This document shows, piece after piece, positions 1 through 6,079 of a stretch of DNA of 9,275 nucleotides (positions are counted from its first letter, which is position 1; every line of letters begins with the position of its first letter). The translations under genes were made by a program, and so were the position numbers. The stretch is from an archaeon (lineage in GTDB: Archaea; EX4484-52; B79-G9), in contig WSZW01000186.1 of the NCBI GenBank assembly GCA_013139905.1, forward strand, positions 1 to 9,275. The letters are read 5' to 3'. The notes under the pieces were generated by a model, which was given only the letters and a program-made list of their open reading frames with translations, searched no databases and was not told where the DNA came from.

Positions 1-263
1 TAAATTGCCTGAAGGATGTTGAGATTAAAACTATTGACAACGAGTTTCTTTCAGGAAGCGCAAAATACAAAGAATCGGTCAATTATTTGAAAAGCGTTGA
101 TCTGATTATATCCAAAGGGCAGGGAAATTATGAGCGTTTAAGTGACATTGATGCGAATATATATTTTTTGTTGATTGCAAAATGCGCTGTAATTGCCAGG
201 GATTTAAATGTGTGTTTAAGTGCTCCTGTGCTTAAGTGCAATACGCGTGAGAATTATGAATAA
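1..263 (+). CDS. DUF89/ARMT1-family damage-control phosphatase, C-terminal fragment
   Basis: The first 263 bases are an open frame (codons from base 3, TAA at 261-263) giving the last 86 residues of a protein whose start lies outside the window. The fragment contains DLIISKGQGNYERLSD (fragment residues 33-48), followed by a hydrophobic stretch ending in LLIAKCAVIARDLNV. This matches the end of DUF89 proteins, where a K-G-x-G-N-[YF]-E motif and an AKC-type segment close the metal-binding phosphatase fold. Family members are Mn/Ni-dependent phosphatases thought to hydrolyse damaged or unwanted phosphometabolites; the substrate here is unknown. The frame overlaps the next gene's ATG by 8 nt, so the two are probably co-transcribed and translationally coupled. 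The family call is fairly secure, the precise function is not. Confidence 0.8.
   Translation, partial: NCLKDVEIKTIDNEFLSGSAKYKESVNYLKSVDLIISKGQGNYERLSDIDANIYFLLIAKCAVIARDLNVCLSAPVLKCNTRENYE
247..250 (+). promoter_or_regulatory. Shine-Dalgarno core GTGA for uracil-DNA glycosylase
   Basis: GTGA lies 5 nt before the ATG at 256, inside the 3' end of the upstream phosphatase gene. It matches the GGAGGTGAT consensus complementary to the 16S rRNA 3' end. It helps decide the start codon over the ATG at 220. Confidence 0.6.
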
Positions 264-831
264 GAAAGAAGTCATAGAGCGGATTGAAACTGAAATTAAA
301 AACTGCAAAAAATGCGACCTGTGCAAGACAAGGATAAAACCGATTACAGATGGAGGTAATCTGGATGCAGAAGTAATGTTTATTGGCGAAGCTCCCGGAT
401 ATAATGAGGATTTAACAGGAAAGGCGTTTATAGGAAAAGCAGGTGAAATACTGAATAAACTGTTGAAATCCATTGATCTTCCAAGAGAAGACACATACAT
501 CACAAGCATTGTGAAATGTAAGCCGCCATACAATAATGATCCGACAGATGAGCATATTACTGCCTGTAAGCCATATATTGACCGCCAAATTTCAATTATT
601 CGCCCGAAAGTCATTGTTCCTTTGGGTCGCTTTGCATGCGCATTTATTTTTGAAAAATACGGCCTTAAAAAAGAGAGAATAAGTGAGGTACATGGCAAAA
701 CATACACCGTGAATAGTTTGTTTGGATGCATCAAAATAATTCCGCAGTATCATCCGTCTGTTGCCTGCTATAATGTGAATATGATGGATACATTGCTTGA
801 AGATTTTAAGGCAGTCCGGCATAATATTTGA
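256..831 (+). CDS. Family 4 (Fe-S cluster) uracil-DNA glycosylase
   Basis: This 191-residue protein should remove uracil from DNA after cytosine deamination, starting base excision repair. Visible family 4 signatures are the GEAPG motif (44-48, followed by YNEDLTGKAF), the HPS motif (166-168, HPSVACYN), and four cysteines placed to hold a 4Fe-4S cluster: C17 and C20 in NCKKCDLC, then C88 and C104, spaced C-x15-C around PPYNNDPTDEH. Length is typical for the family. I chose ATG at 256, not the in-frame ATG at 220, because the homologous part begins there, a GTGA Shine-Dalgarno core lies 5 nt upstream (247-250), and the 12 extra residues look unlike family N-termini. It overlaps the phosphatase gene by 8 nt. 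Family 5 glycosylases are related, but the GEAPG motif favours family 4. Confidence 0.92.
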   Translation: MNKKEVIERIETEIKNCKKCDLCKTRIKPITDGGNLDAEVMFIGEAPGYNEDLTGKAFIGKAGEILNKLLKSIDLPREDTYITSIVKCKPPYNNDPTDEHITACKPYIDRQISIIRPKVIVPLGRFACAFIFEKYGLKKERISEVHGKTYTVNSLFGCIKIIPQYHPSVACYNVNMMDTLLEDFKAVRHNI

Positions 832-938
832 TTTTTACAAAGCAACGAAACAACGTATGATGTTGGTGATTTTTTTAGTGTTTCCGATTGTTCGATGTCA
901 TGCAGCGAATTTACAAACCTAAAAGCATACACAGATTG

Positions 939-976
939 CACTGGCGTTCAGGGACTTTTTTCAGGTACGCCAAGTG
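939..976 (+). terminator. Hairpin between two transcription units, possible terminator
   Basis: CACTGGCGT (939-947) pairs with ACGCCAAGTG (967-976), giving 9 base pairs with one bulged A, around a 19-nt loop that contains six Ts in a row. It sits after the glycosylase gene and before the NMD3 promoter. The T run is in the loop and not after the stem, so it is not a classical intrinsic terminator. It may equally be an mRNA 3'-end structure or a chance fold. Confidence 0.35.
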
Positions 977-994
977 GCTGTTAATCAATTCACA

Positions 995-1002
995 TTTAAA
1001 AA
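995..1002 (+). promoter_or_regulatory. TATA box for NMD3 (leaderless start predicted)
   Basis: TTTAAAAA is centred about 26.5 nt before the ATG at 1025. Archaeal TATA boxes are centred about 26-27 nt before the transcription start, so the transcript should begin at or within a base or two of the ATG. No Shine-Dalgarno sequence is present. Confidence 0.6.
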
Positions 1003-1024
1003 ACCCTAAAATCAATAACTATTC

Positions 1025-1723
1025 ATGAAACTACAAAAATTCTGTCCAAAATGCGGCGAAAAAACAGAAAAACTATACAACGGATTATGTAATAATTGCG
1101 CCAAACAGGCAAAAGAACTAATAATTGCCCCTAAAAAAATAACCGTGCAGCTTTGCGAATGCGGGCGAGCATCTATTGGCGGCGCATGGAAAGTTTATGA
1201 GAACATTGTACAATTAATAGAAAAAACAGTTCTTGCAAAATCAGTAATAGAAAAAAACGCAGAAGTATCAGTTTCATTTGAACCAATAACCCATATAGGC
1301 CAAACAACAATGCCCGTAACAATTTTCGCCACAGATAACGGAATAGAAGAATCAAAAACACTGGATTTTGTGTTAAAAAACATCACTTGCGATACCTGTT
1401 CAAGAAAATACGGAGCATATTACGAAGCTATCATGCAAATTCGGGCAAAATCGGAATTTGCTGAAAAAATTCATAAATTCATAAAAGATGAAGTTCAAAG
1501 AAATTCAAAAACAAACAAACTTTCATTCATAACTCAAGAATTAAATGTTTTAAACGGATTAGATCTTTATGTTGGTTCATCCAGACTTGCGTCGAAAATT
1601 GCCAAAAGTGCAGCAAGTCTTTATAAACTTTCAATAAAAACTACATACACGCATCAAGGGATTAAAGATGGAAAAAATATAACACGTTCCACAATCCTAT
1701 TAAAAAAAGAGAATGATTTTTAA
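1025..1723 (+). CDS. NMD3-like 50S subunit maturation factor
   Basis: The 232-residue product matches archaeal NMD3, the counterpart of the eukaryotic adaptor that binds late pre-60S subunits. In archaea it is presumed to act in large-subunit assembly or quality control, not in export. The sequence shows paired zinc-binding cysteines: CPKC (7, 10), CNNC (22, 25), CEC (44, 46) and CDTC (122, 125), the last in CDTCSRKYGAYYEA, a typical NMD3 segment. The C-terminal part (about 165-230) has the alternating beta pattern expected of the family, with GSSRLASKIAKS and a terminal GKNITRSTILLKK. It looks short for the family, but the end appears natural. It starts leaderless from its own TATA box. Its stop overlaps the aIF1A start by one base (TAATG), so the two are one transcription unit. 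Confidence 0.85.
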   Translation: MKLQKFCPKCGEKTEKLYNGLCNNCAKQAKELIIAPKKITVQLCECGRASIGGAWKVYENIVQLIEKTVLAKSVIEKNAEVSVSFEPITHIGQTTMPVTIFATDNGIEESKTLDFVLKNITCDTCSRKYGAYYEAIMQIRAKSEFAEKIHKFIKDEVQRNSKTNKLSFITQELNVLNGLDLYVGSSRLASKIAKSAASLYKLSIKTTYTHQGIKDGKNITRSTILLKKENDF

Positions 1724-2046
1724 TGGCAAAATACTACAAACCAAGAATACAAACCGGATCTGAAGTAACAAGGGCAAAAATACCTAGTGGAAATGAAATG
1801 CTCGGTGTTATTGAGTCCAAGCTTGGTTTTGGTAGAACACACGTAGTATGTGCAGATAAAAAAATACGCGTATGTGCCGTTCCCGGTAAATTCAAAAGAA
1901 AAATCTGGTTAAACATCGGTGACATTGTAATAGTAGAGCCTTGGGAATACGAAGGCGATAAAAAAGGTTACATAACCTATAAATATCGAAAAGGTCAAAT
2001 TAATTGGCTTCGAAACAACGGTCATCTAGACATATTAGATCTTTGA
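1723..2046 (+). CDS. eif1A: Translation initiation factor aIF1A
   Basis: This 107-residue protein is the archaeal homologue of eIF1A. It binds the A site of the small ribosomal subunit and helps scanning-free start-codon selection together with aIF1 and aIF2. The central OB-fold is clear: GNEMLGVIESKLGFGRTHV (about 23-41), the DKKIRVCAVPGKFKRKIW segment and GDIVIVEPWEYEGDKKG. The length is normal for the archaeal protein. The ATG overlaps the NMD3 stop codon in TAATG, and no GTGA motif precedes it, so translation probably relies on coupling to NMD3. In many archaea this gene sits directly before the RIO1 and KH genes; here an unrecognised gene lies between them. Confidence 0.95.
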   Translation: MAKYYKPRIQTGSEVTRAKIPSGNEMLGVIESKLGFGRTHVVCADKKIRVCAVPGKFKRKIWLNIGDIVIVEPWEYEGDKKGYITYKYRKGQINWLRNNGHLDILDL

Positions 2047-2064
2047 ATCGGTATTAATCTATAG

Positions 2065-2072
2065 ATTTAAAT
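2065..2072 (+). promoter_or_regulatory. TATA box for the orphan 277-residue gene
   Basis: ATTTAAAT is centred about 27.5 nt before the ATG at 2096, the spacing of an archaeal promoter with a leaderless start. It gives the orphan gene its own promoter inside the cluster. Confidence 0.5.
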
Positions 2073-2095
2073 TATTTTCTTAATTAATTTAGTTC

Positions 2096-2929
2096 ATGGC
2101 AGTAGAAACGATATGTGATGTTTTAAGTCAGATACATCCAAATGGCAATACTTCTTGTAAGTGTACTGGAACTCATAGAATAAAGAATCTTTATACTCTT
2201 AAATATCACACATATCAATCTGATTTTTATCTTGGTAACTCATATAAACCGCCCATACTAACAGATATTCTAAACAACTCAAAAGGCTTATTTAAAAATA
2301 CAATAATTGATGCTGTATCATCTACAGCATTACAAACAGAACTGCTTAAAGATGCAGATTATTTAGGGATTACAGAATACTTAGATACATTAGGTGTGTT
2401 AAGTGAATTAGAACCACTTGAAGATGAATTAAAAAATGCATATGCACGAGTTCTTGAAATAAAAAAAACTAATCCAAAATTACCGTTAACTAATGATACT
2501 CTAGAAGCATTAAAATGTGTGTGGGATGCCCAAAAAAATATTCATTGTTTTTTAAAAGAATATCCTTGTGAATTAGAAATAGGAACTATATTTATTAGTT
2601 ATGCATTTGGACCTAGAACACATAATTTTGAACGTCTCAATCCTGCGTTTTTTGGGAAAATGAATACATCATTATTAACAACAATAACACCAGAAAATGA
2701 AATACAATTACCAATAGATAACGTATTGTTTGATGAACTTGAAAAAAACTTAGGTTCGGTTAATATCTCTGCAAGTATTGAAAAACCGAATGATTTGATA
2801 TTACAGGCAGAATACAGTAAAAAGTTAGGTAGTCCTTTTGTTTTGTACAAATTATCCGTTAGTGAAGAATTGTTATCTATTGACGAACAAACACTAAATA
2901 GTATGTTATCTATAATTTCCAATTCTTAA
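2096..2929 (+). CDS. Unrecognised 277-residue protein between aIF1A and RIO1
   Basis: I do not recognise a family. The product looks soluble: no signal peptide and no membrane segment. Near the N-terminus is a Cys/His-rich patch (C7, H14, C21, C23, H27; SCKCTGTH at 20-27) that could bind metal. The middle (about 80-160) is predicted helical and acidic, with LSELEPLEDELKNAYARVLEIKK at 102-124 in helix-like spacing; C141, C151 and C158 lie there. The C-terminal half (161-277) alternates hydrophobic residues as in beta strands and includes ISYAFGPRTHNFERLNPAFF. Codons end in A or T more often than in the neighbours (AAT over AAC), hinting at a recent or fast-evolving arrival. It is expressed from its own predicted leaderless promoter and splits a usually contiguous gene group. 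The intact frame of this length supports a real gene. Confidence 0.8.
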   Translation: MAVETICDVLSQIHPNGNTSCKCTGTHRIKNLYTLKYHTYQSDFYLGNSYKPPILTDILNNSKGLFKNTIIDAVSSTALQTELLKDADYLGITEYLDTLGVLSELEPLEDELKNAYARVLEIKKTNPKLPLTNDTLEALKCVWDAQKNIHCFLKEYPCELEIGTIFISYAFGPRTHNFERLNPAFFGKMNTSLLTTITPENEIQLPIDNVLFDELEKNLGSVNISASIEKPNDLILQAEYSKKLGSPFVLYKLSVSEELLSIDEQTLNSMLSIISNS

Positions 2930-2943
2930 ATCAAATCAAAACA

Positions 2944-2951
2944 TTTATCAT
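2944..2951 (+). promoter_or_regulatory. TATA box for RIO1 (leaderless start predicted)
   Basis: TTTATCAT is centred about 26.5 nt before the ATG at 2974. The 44-nt gap after the orphan gene contains no Shine-Dalgarno sequence, which fits a new leaderless transcript starting here. Confidence 0.5.
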
Positions 2952-2973
2952 ATGCAAAACCCATATAACAATT

Positions 2974-3687
2974 ATGACTTACACAAAAAAAGATACTAAT
3001 GACAGAAAAACTGTTGAAGGAATATTAGACGGTCTTGCCGTAAAAACAATCGAAAAATTAAGACAGAAAGGCATATTCTCAGAACTAATCGGCGTCGTAA
3101 TGGAAGGAAAAGAATCCGTTATAATTCTAGTCACCGATAAAGATGACAACAAATTAATATTAAAAGTATTCAAAATAACCGCGTCTAATTTCAAAAACAT
3201 GCAGCAATACATCATGGGCGACAGGCGCTTTTCAAAAATAAAACCAACAAAAAGATCCATCGTGTATACCTGGTGTAGAAAAGAATACGCGAATCTCATA
3301 AGAATGCACGACGTTGGCGTAAATATCCCAAAACCATACATATTTCTAGATAACATGCTTGTAATGAATTACATCGGGGACGAAAACCTAGCACCTCAGC
3401 TTAAAAACGTAAAAGTTGAAAACCCACAAAAAATGTTTGATCAAGTAATTTCCGAATATGAATTGATTTACAAAAAAGCAGGCATGGTTCACGGCGATTT
3501 AAGCCAGTACAATATATTGGTCTATGACGAAAAACCGGTCATAATCGATGTCGGTCAGGGCGTATTAAAAGAACAGCCAAATGCCGACGGTTTTCTTGAT
3601 AGAGACATAAAAAACATCTGTAATTATTTCAAAAAATTAGGCGTTAAATGTGATGAAGAAGACATCAAAAAAAGAATAACTACCTGA
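2974..3687 (+). CDS. rio1: RIO1-type serine/threonine kinase
   Basis: This 237-residue protein is an atypical kinase/ATPase of the RIO1 family, which acts late in small ribosomal subunit maturation. The kinase core is complete. The ATP-loop equivalent is MEGKES (43-48), where RIO1 usually has STGKEA. The nucleotide-anchoring lysine is K64 in LILKVFK. The RIO flexible-loop region is YIMGDRRFSKIKPTKRSIVY (79-98), followed by WCRKEYANLIRM. The catalytic loop is HGDLSQYN (173-180) with D175 and N180, and the metal-binding segment is IIDVGQ (190-195) with D192. MGDRRF and IIDVGQ identify RIO1 over RIO2, and the RIO2 winged-helix domain is absent. Length is normal for archaea. It precedes the KH gene, its common neighbour and a partner in the same maturation step. 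Confidence 0.95.
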   Translation: MTYTKKDTNDRKTVEGILDGLAVKTIEKLRQKGIFSELIGVVMEGKESVIILVTDKDDNKLILKVFKITASNFKNMQQYIMGDRRFSKIKPTKRSIVYTWCRKEYANLIRMHDVGVNIPKPYIFLDNMLVMNYIGDENLAPQLKNVKVENPQKMFDQVISEYELIYKKAGMVHGDLSQYNILVYDEKPVIIDVGQGVLKEQPNADGFLDRDIKNICNYFKKLGVKCDEEDIKKRITT

Positions 3688-3770
3688 ATTCTATCGGCAC
3701 GCAATAAAAAATAACTATATTAAGATGTTATCTAAATTTACATAACAGACATTAAATAAAATAAACAAAA

Positions 3771-3780
3771 AAATAAAATA
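3771..3780 (+). promoter_or_regulatory. Possible TATA box for the KH gene
   Basis: AAATAAAATA is centred about 27.5 nt before the ATG at 3803. The whole 115-nt gap after RIO1 is very AT-rich, so this match is weak and chance hits are expected. AGGGAT just before the start could act as a poor Shine-Dalgarno sequence instead. Confidence 0.3.
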
Positions 3781-3802
3781 TGATTAATCACAAGGGATAA
3801 AC

Positions 3803-4315
3803 ATGTATGAAGCTTTCTTAAAAATACCAAAAAGACGAATCGGCGTAGTCATAGGCAAAGACGGTGCAACCAAAAAGACAATCGAAGACGAACTTGGCGC
3901 TAAATTAGACATAAACGAAGATGGCGAAATAGTATATAGCGCAAAAGACCCGCTTAACCAAATGAAACTTACAGAAATACTAAAAGCAATCGGTCGGGGT
4001 TTCTCGCCACAAGAAGCACTTATTTTAGAAACAGACGAATACATACTTCATCTAATATATCTTGATTTAGAACTCAATAAAAATCAAAAAGCACAAGAAA
4101 GATACAAATCAAGAATTATCGGTTCTGAGGGTGCCACAAGAAAACAAATTGAGGCATCAACCGACACAAAAATAAGTGTTTTTGGAAAAACCGTGGGAAT
4201 TATCGGACTTCCTAAAAATGTACAAATTGCAAACGAAGCAATCCTAATGCTTTTAGATGGCATGACTCATAAAGCCGTGTATTCATACTTAGAAAAAAAG
4301 AAAATAAATCTATAA
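3803..4315 (+). CDS. KH-domain RNA-binding protein, archaeal Dim2/Pno1-like
   Basis: The 170-residue product has two KH domains, as in archaeal relatives of eukaryotic Dim2/Pno1, which binds the 3' end of small-subunit rRNA during maturation. KH1 carries the GxxG loop IGKDG (17-21, in GVVIGKDGATKKTIE). KH2 carries IGSEG (109-113, in RIIGSEGATRKQIE), a strong KH signature also seen in Pno1. Between them, AIGRGFSPQEAL (72-83) matches the conserved linker of this family. Size is typical of the archaeal form. It follows RIO1 and precedes TopVIB by 12 nt, a conserved archaeal order. It probably works with RIO1 on 16S rRNA maturation. The partner role is known for the family and is inferred here. 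Confidence 0.92.
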   Translation: MYEAFLKIPKRRIGVVIGKDGATKKTIEDELGAKLDINEDGEIVYSAKDPLNQMKLTEILKAIGRGFSPQEALILETDEYILHLIYLDLELNKNQKAQERYKSRIIGSEGATRKQIEASTDTKISVFGKTVGIIGLPKNVQIANEAILMLLDGMTHKAVYSYLEKKKINL

Positions 4316-4319
4316 TTTT

Positions 4320-4324
4320 GTGAT
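4320..4324 (+). promoter_or_regulatory. Shine-Dalgarno GTGAT for TopVIB
   Basis: GTGAT occupies most of the 12-nt gap after the KH stop codon, with its GTGA core ending 4 nt before the ATG at 4328. It matches the anti-16S consensus. There is no room for a separate promoter, so TopVIB is co-transcribed with the KH gene. Confidence 0.65.
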
Positions 4325-4327
4325 AAA

Positions 4328-6079
4328 ATGGCCGCAAACATAACTGCAGAAACACTATCAAAAAATCATAAATCTATTTCTATTGCCGAATTTTTCGAAA
4401 AAAACAAACACTTATTGGGTTATGAAAATTTACAAAAATCATTATTAACATGCATAAGAGAAGCCGTAGATAATTCACTTGATGCCTGCGAAGAAGCAAG
4501 AATTTTACCCGACATTTATTTAGAAATACAAAAAGTACCCGACAAAACCGATTCATTCAAAATCATAATCGAAGACAACGGTCCGGGAATTATAAAAGCA
4601 AACATCCCGCGGGTTTTTGGTAAACTTTTATACGGTTCAAAATTTCACAGACTAAAGCAAAGCCGGGGTCAACAAGGAATCGGAATATCTGCCGCTGTAC
4701 TTTATGCTCAACTAACAACCGGGAAAGCAACAAAAGTATATTCTAAAACCGGAGATGGTAATATACACATTTACGAACTTAGAATAGATACTTCAAAAAA
4801 TGAGCCGGAAATTATAACCGAGACAACACTTGATGGTTACGAAGGCACTGGCACAAGAATCGAAATGTTTATCAAAGGACGCTATTCTAGGGGTAAACAA
4901 TCAATACCTGAATATTTACAAGAAACAGCAATAATGAATCCTTATGCACGAATAATATATACTGATCCTGAAGGCGAAAAGTTTGATTTTGAAAGAGTAG
5001 TAGAATCACTTCCCGAAGAATCAAAAGAAATTAAACCTCATCCTGCAGGTTTACAATTAGGTGTCTTAATAAGAATGCTCGATGTAAGCAAAACAAAAAA
5101 TTTGACAGGATTTCTTTCAGAAGAATTCTCAAGAATGGGCAGAACCGCAATATCTGAAATAATTTTAATATCACAATTAGCGGGCAAAACCAAACCCAAA
5201 AAAATAACACGAGAAGAAGCAGACAAACTTTTAAGCGCAATGCAAAAAGTTAAAATACAAAATCCACCAACAAATTGTCTATCTCCTGTTGGTTCTGATG
5301 CAATAAAAGAAGGAATCAAAAAAGAACTAAGACCGGAATTCATCTCAAGCGTAACTCGCCCACCGGCAGTGTATCAGGGTAATCCATTTTTAATTGAAGT
5401 TGGAATCGCATACGGCGGAAATCTTGAAAAAGAAGGACCTGCAAAGCTTTTTAGATACGCAAACAAAGTACCGCTATTATACGAACAATCTGCATGCGCA
5501 ATCACCAAATCCGTCCTTCAAAACGATTGGAAACGATATCATTTAAAGCAAAGTGCAAATTCTCTTCCCATAGGTCCACTTGCAATATCAATCCACATAG
5601 CATCCGTTTGGGTGCCATATACATCAGAAGGAAAAGAAGCAATTGCATCTTATCCCGTAATAATAAAAGAAGTAAAACTCGCAATACAGGAAGCAGGACG
5701 AAAACTTTCATCATATCTTGGAAAAAAGAAAAAAGCAGGATTACAAGAGCAGAAAAAAAGCATATTCGCAAGATACATTGGCGAAATATCGGGTGCTCTT
5801 TCAGATTTAACCGAAGTTCCAAAAGAACAAATTGATGTAAAAATGAACGAACTTCTTGAAGCCAAAATCGGTGAGATTGGTGGTAGTGTAACAGATTTAC
5901 AAGACGAAGATTTCAAAAAAGACAAAGAAGACGGTCTTTTATCTACTACTACCAAAAAAGAAATCAAACAAGAACAAGAAGAGCAAGAAGAAAACACAAA
6001 AAATTCACCACCAAGACAAGCAACGCTTATAGATAATTACATCCCTTCAGATGATATTGAGAGTGAAAATAATGAATGA
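4328..6079 (+). CDS. top6B: DNA topoisomerase VI subunit B
   Basis: This 583-residue ATPase subunit pairs with TopVIA to pass one DNA duplex through a transient double-strand break, relaxing supercoils and unlinking chromosomes. The GHKL ATPase fold is clear: REAVDNSLDAC (44-54, with Mg-binding N49), EDNGPGI (82-88), SRGQQGIGIS (112-121, ATP lid) and GTGT (173-176). KPHPAG (236-241) opens the H2TH region. The transducer domain includes RYANKVPLLY (377-386) and SEGKEAIA (433-440), whose K436 is the probable ATP-sensing lysine. After about residue 530 comes a charged, glutamate/glutamine-rich, probably disordered tail ending in RQATLIDNYI (563-572), which resembles a PCNA-interacting peptide. 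Its stop overlaps the TopVIA start by 8 nt, so the subunits are translationally coupled. Confidence 0.97.
   Translation: MAANITAETLSKNHKSISIAEFFEKNKHLLGYENLQKSLLTCIREAVDNSLDACEEARILPDIYLEIQKVPDKTDSFKIIIEDNGPGIIKANIPRVFGKLLYGSKFHRLKQSRGQQGIGISAAVLYAQLTTGKATKVYSKTGDGNIHIYELRIDTSKNEPEIITETTLDGYEGTGTRIEMFIKGRYSRGKQSIPEYLQETAIMNPYARIIYTDPEGEKFDFERVVESLPEESKEIKPHPAGLQLGVLIRMLDVSKTKNLTGFLSEEFSRMGRTAISEIILISQLAGKTKPKKITREEADKLLSAMQKVKIQNPPTNCLSPVGSDAIKEGIKKELRPEFISSVTRPPAVYQGNPFLIEVGIAYGGNLEKEGPAKLFRYANKVPLLYEQSACAITKSVLQNDWKRYHLKQSANSLPIGPLAISIHIASVWVPYTSEGKEAIASYPVIIKEVKLAIQEAGRKLSSYLGKKKKAGLQEQKKSIFARYIGEISGALSDLTEVPKEQIDVKMNELLEAKIGEIGGSVTDLQDEDFKKDKEDGLLSTTTKKEIKQEQEEQEENTKNSPPRQATLIDNYIPSDDIESENNE
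6063..6066 (+). promoter_or_regulatory. Shine-Dalgarno core GTGA for TopVIA
   Basis: GTGA lies 5 nt before the ATG at 6072, within the last codons of TopVIB. The spacing equals that in front of the uracil-DNA glycosylase, and it supports 6072 over the in-frame ATG at 6051. Confidence 0.6.

Larger units (their letters stand above)
832..1024. other. Intergenic boundary region, no gene seen
   Basis: These 193 bases separate the phosphatase/glycosylase pair from the NMD3 cluster. I find no credible coding frame on either strand; the best is a 21-codon frame at 857-922. The stretch holds one hairpin (939-976) and, at its right end, the predicted NMD3 promoter. C/D-box and tRNA structure were looked for and not found. 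Confidence 0.6.

Noticed and set aside
220..255. Upstream in-frame ATG extending the uracil-DNA glycosylase by 12 residues
   Set aside because: It would overlap the phosphatase gene by 44 nt, lacks family similarity, and the GTGA motif points to the ATG at 256.
216..734. 172-codon minus-strand frame opposite the glycosylase
   Set aside because: The plus strand encodes a complete glycosylase with intact Fe-S cysteines and motifs; the minus frame has no recognisable family.
853..910. ATGATG-TTGGTGAT pattern suggesting a C/D-box guide RNA
   Set aside because: C-box-like sequence is present but no CTGA D or D' box follows at a usable distance.
857..922. 21-codon frame resembling a short signal peptide (MMLVIFLVFPIVRC...)
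   Set aside because: Too short, with no Shine-Dalgarno sequence or promoter at the right distance; hydrophobic codon runs are common in AT-rich spacers.
5502..5822. 106-codon minus-strand frame rich in Leu and Phe, like a membrane protein
   Set aside because: It is the antisense of Lys/Glu-rich TopVIB coding sequence, which automatically yields Leu/Phe-rich frames; TopVIB is certain.
6051..6071. Upstream in-frame ATG extending TopVIA by 7 residues
   Set aside because: GTGA is correctly spaced for the ATG at 6072, and the 8-nt overlap with TopVIB mirrors the phosphatase/glycosylase overlap.
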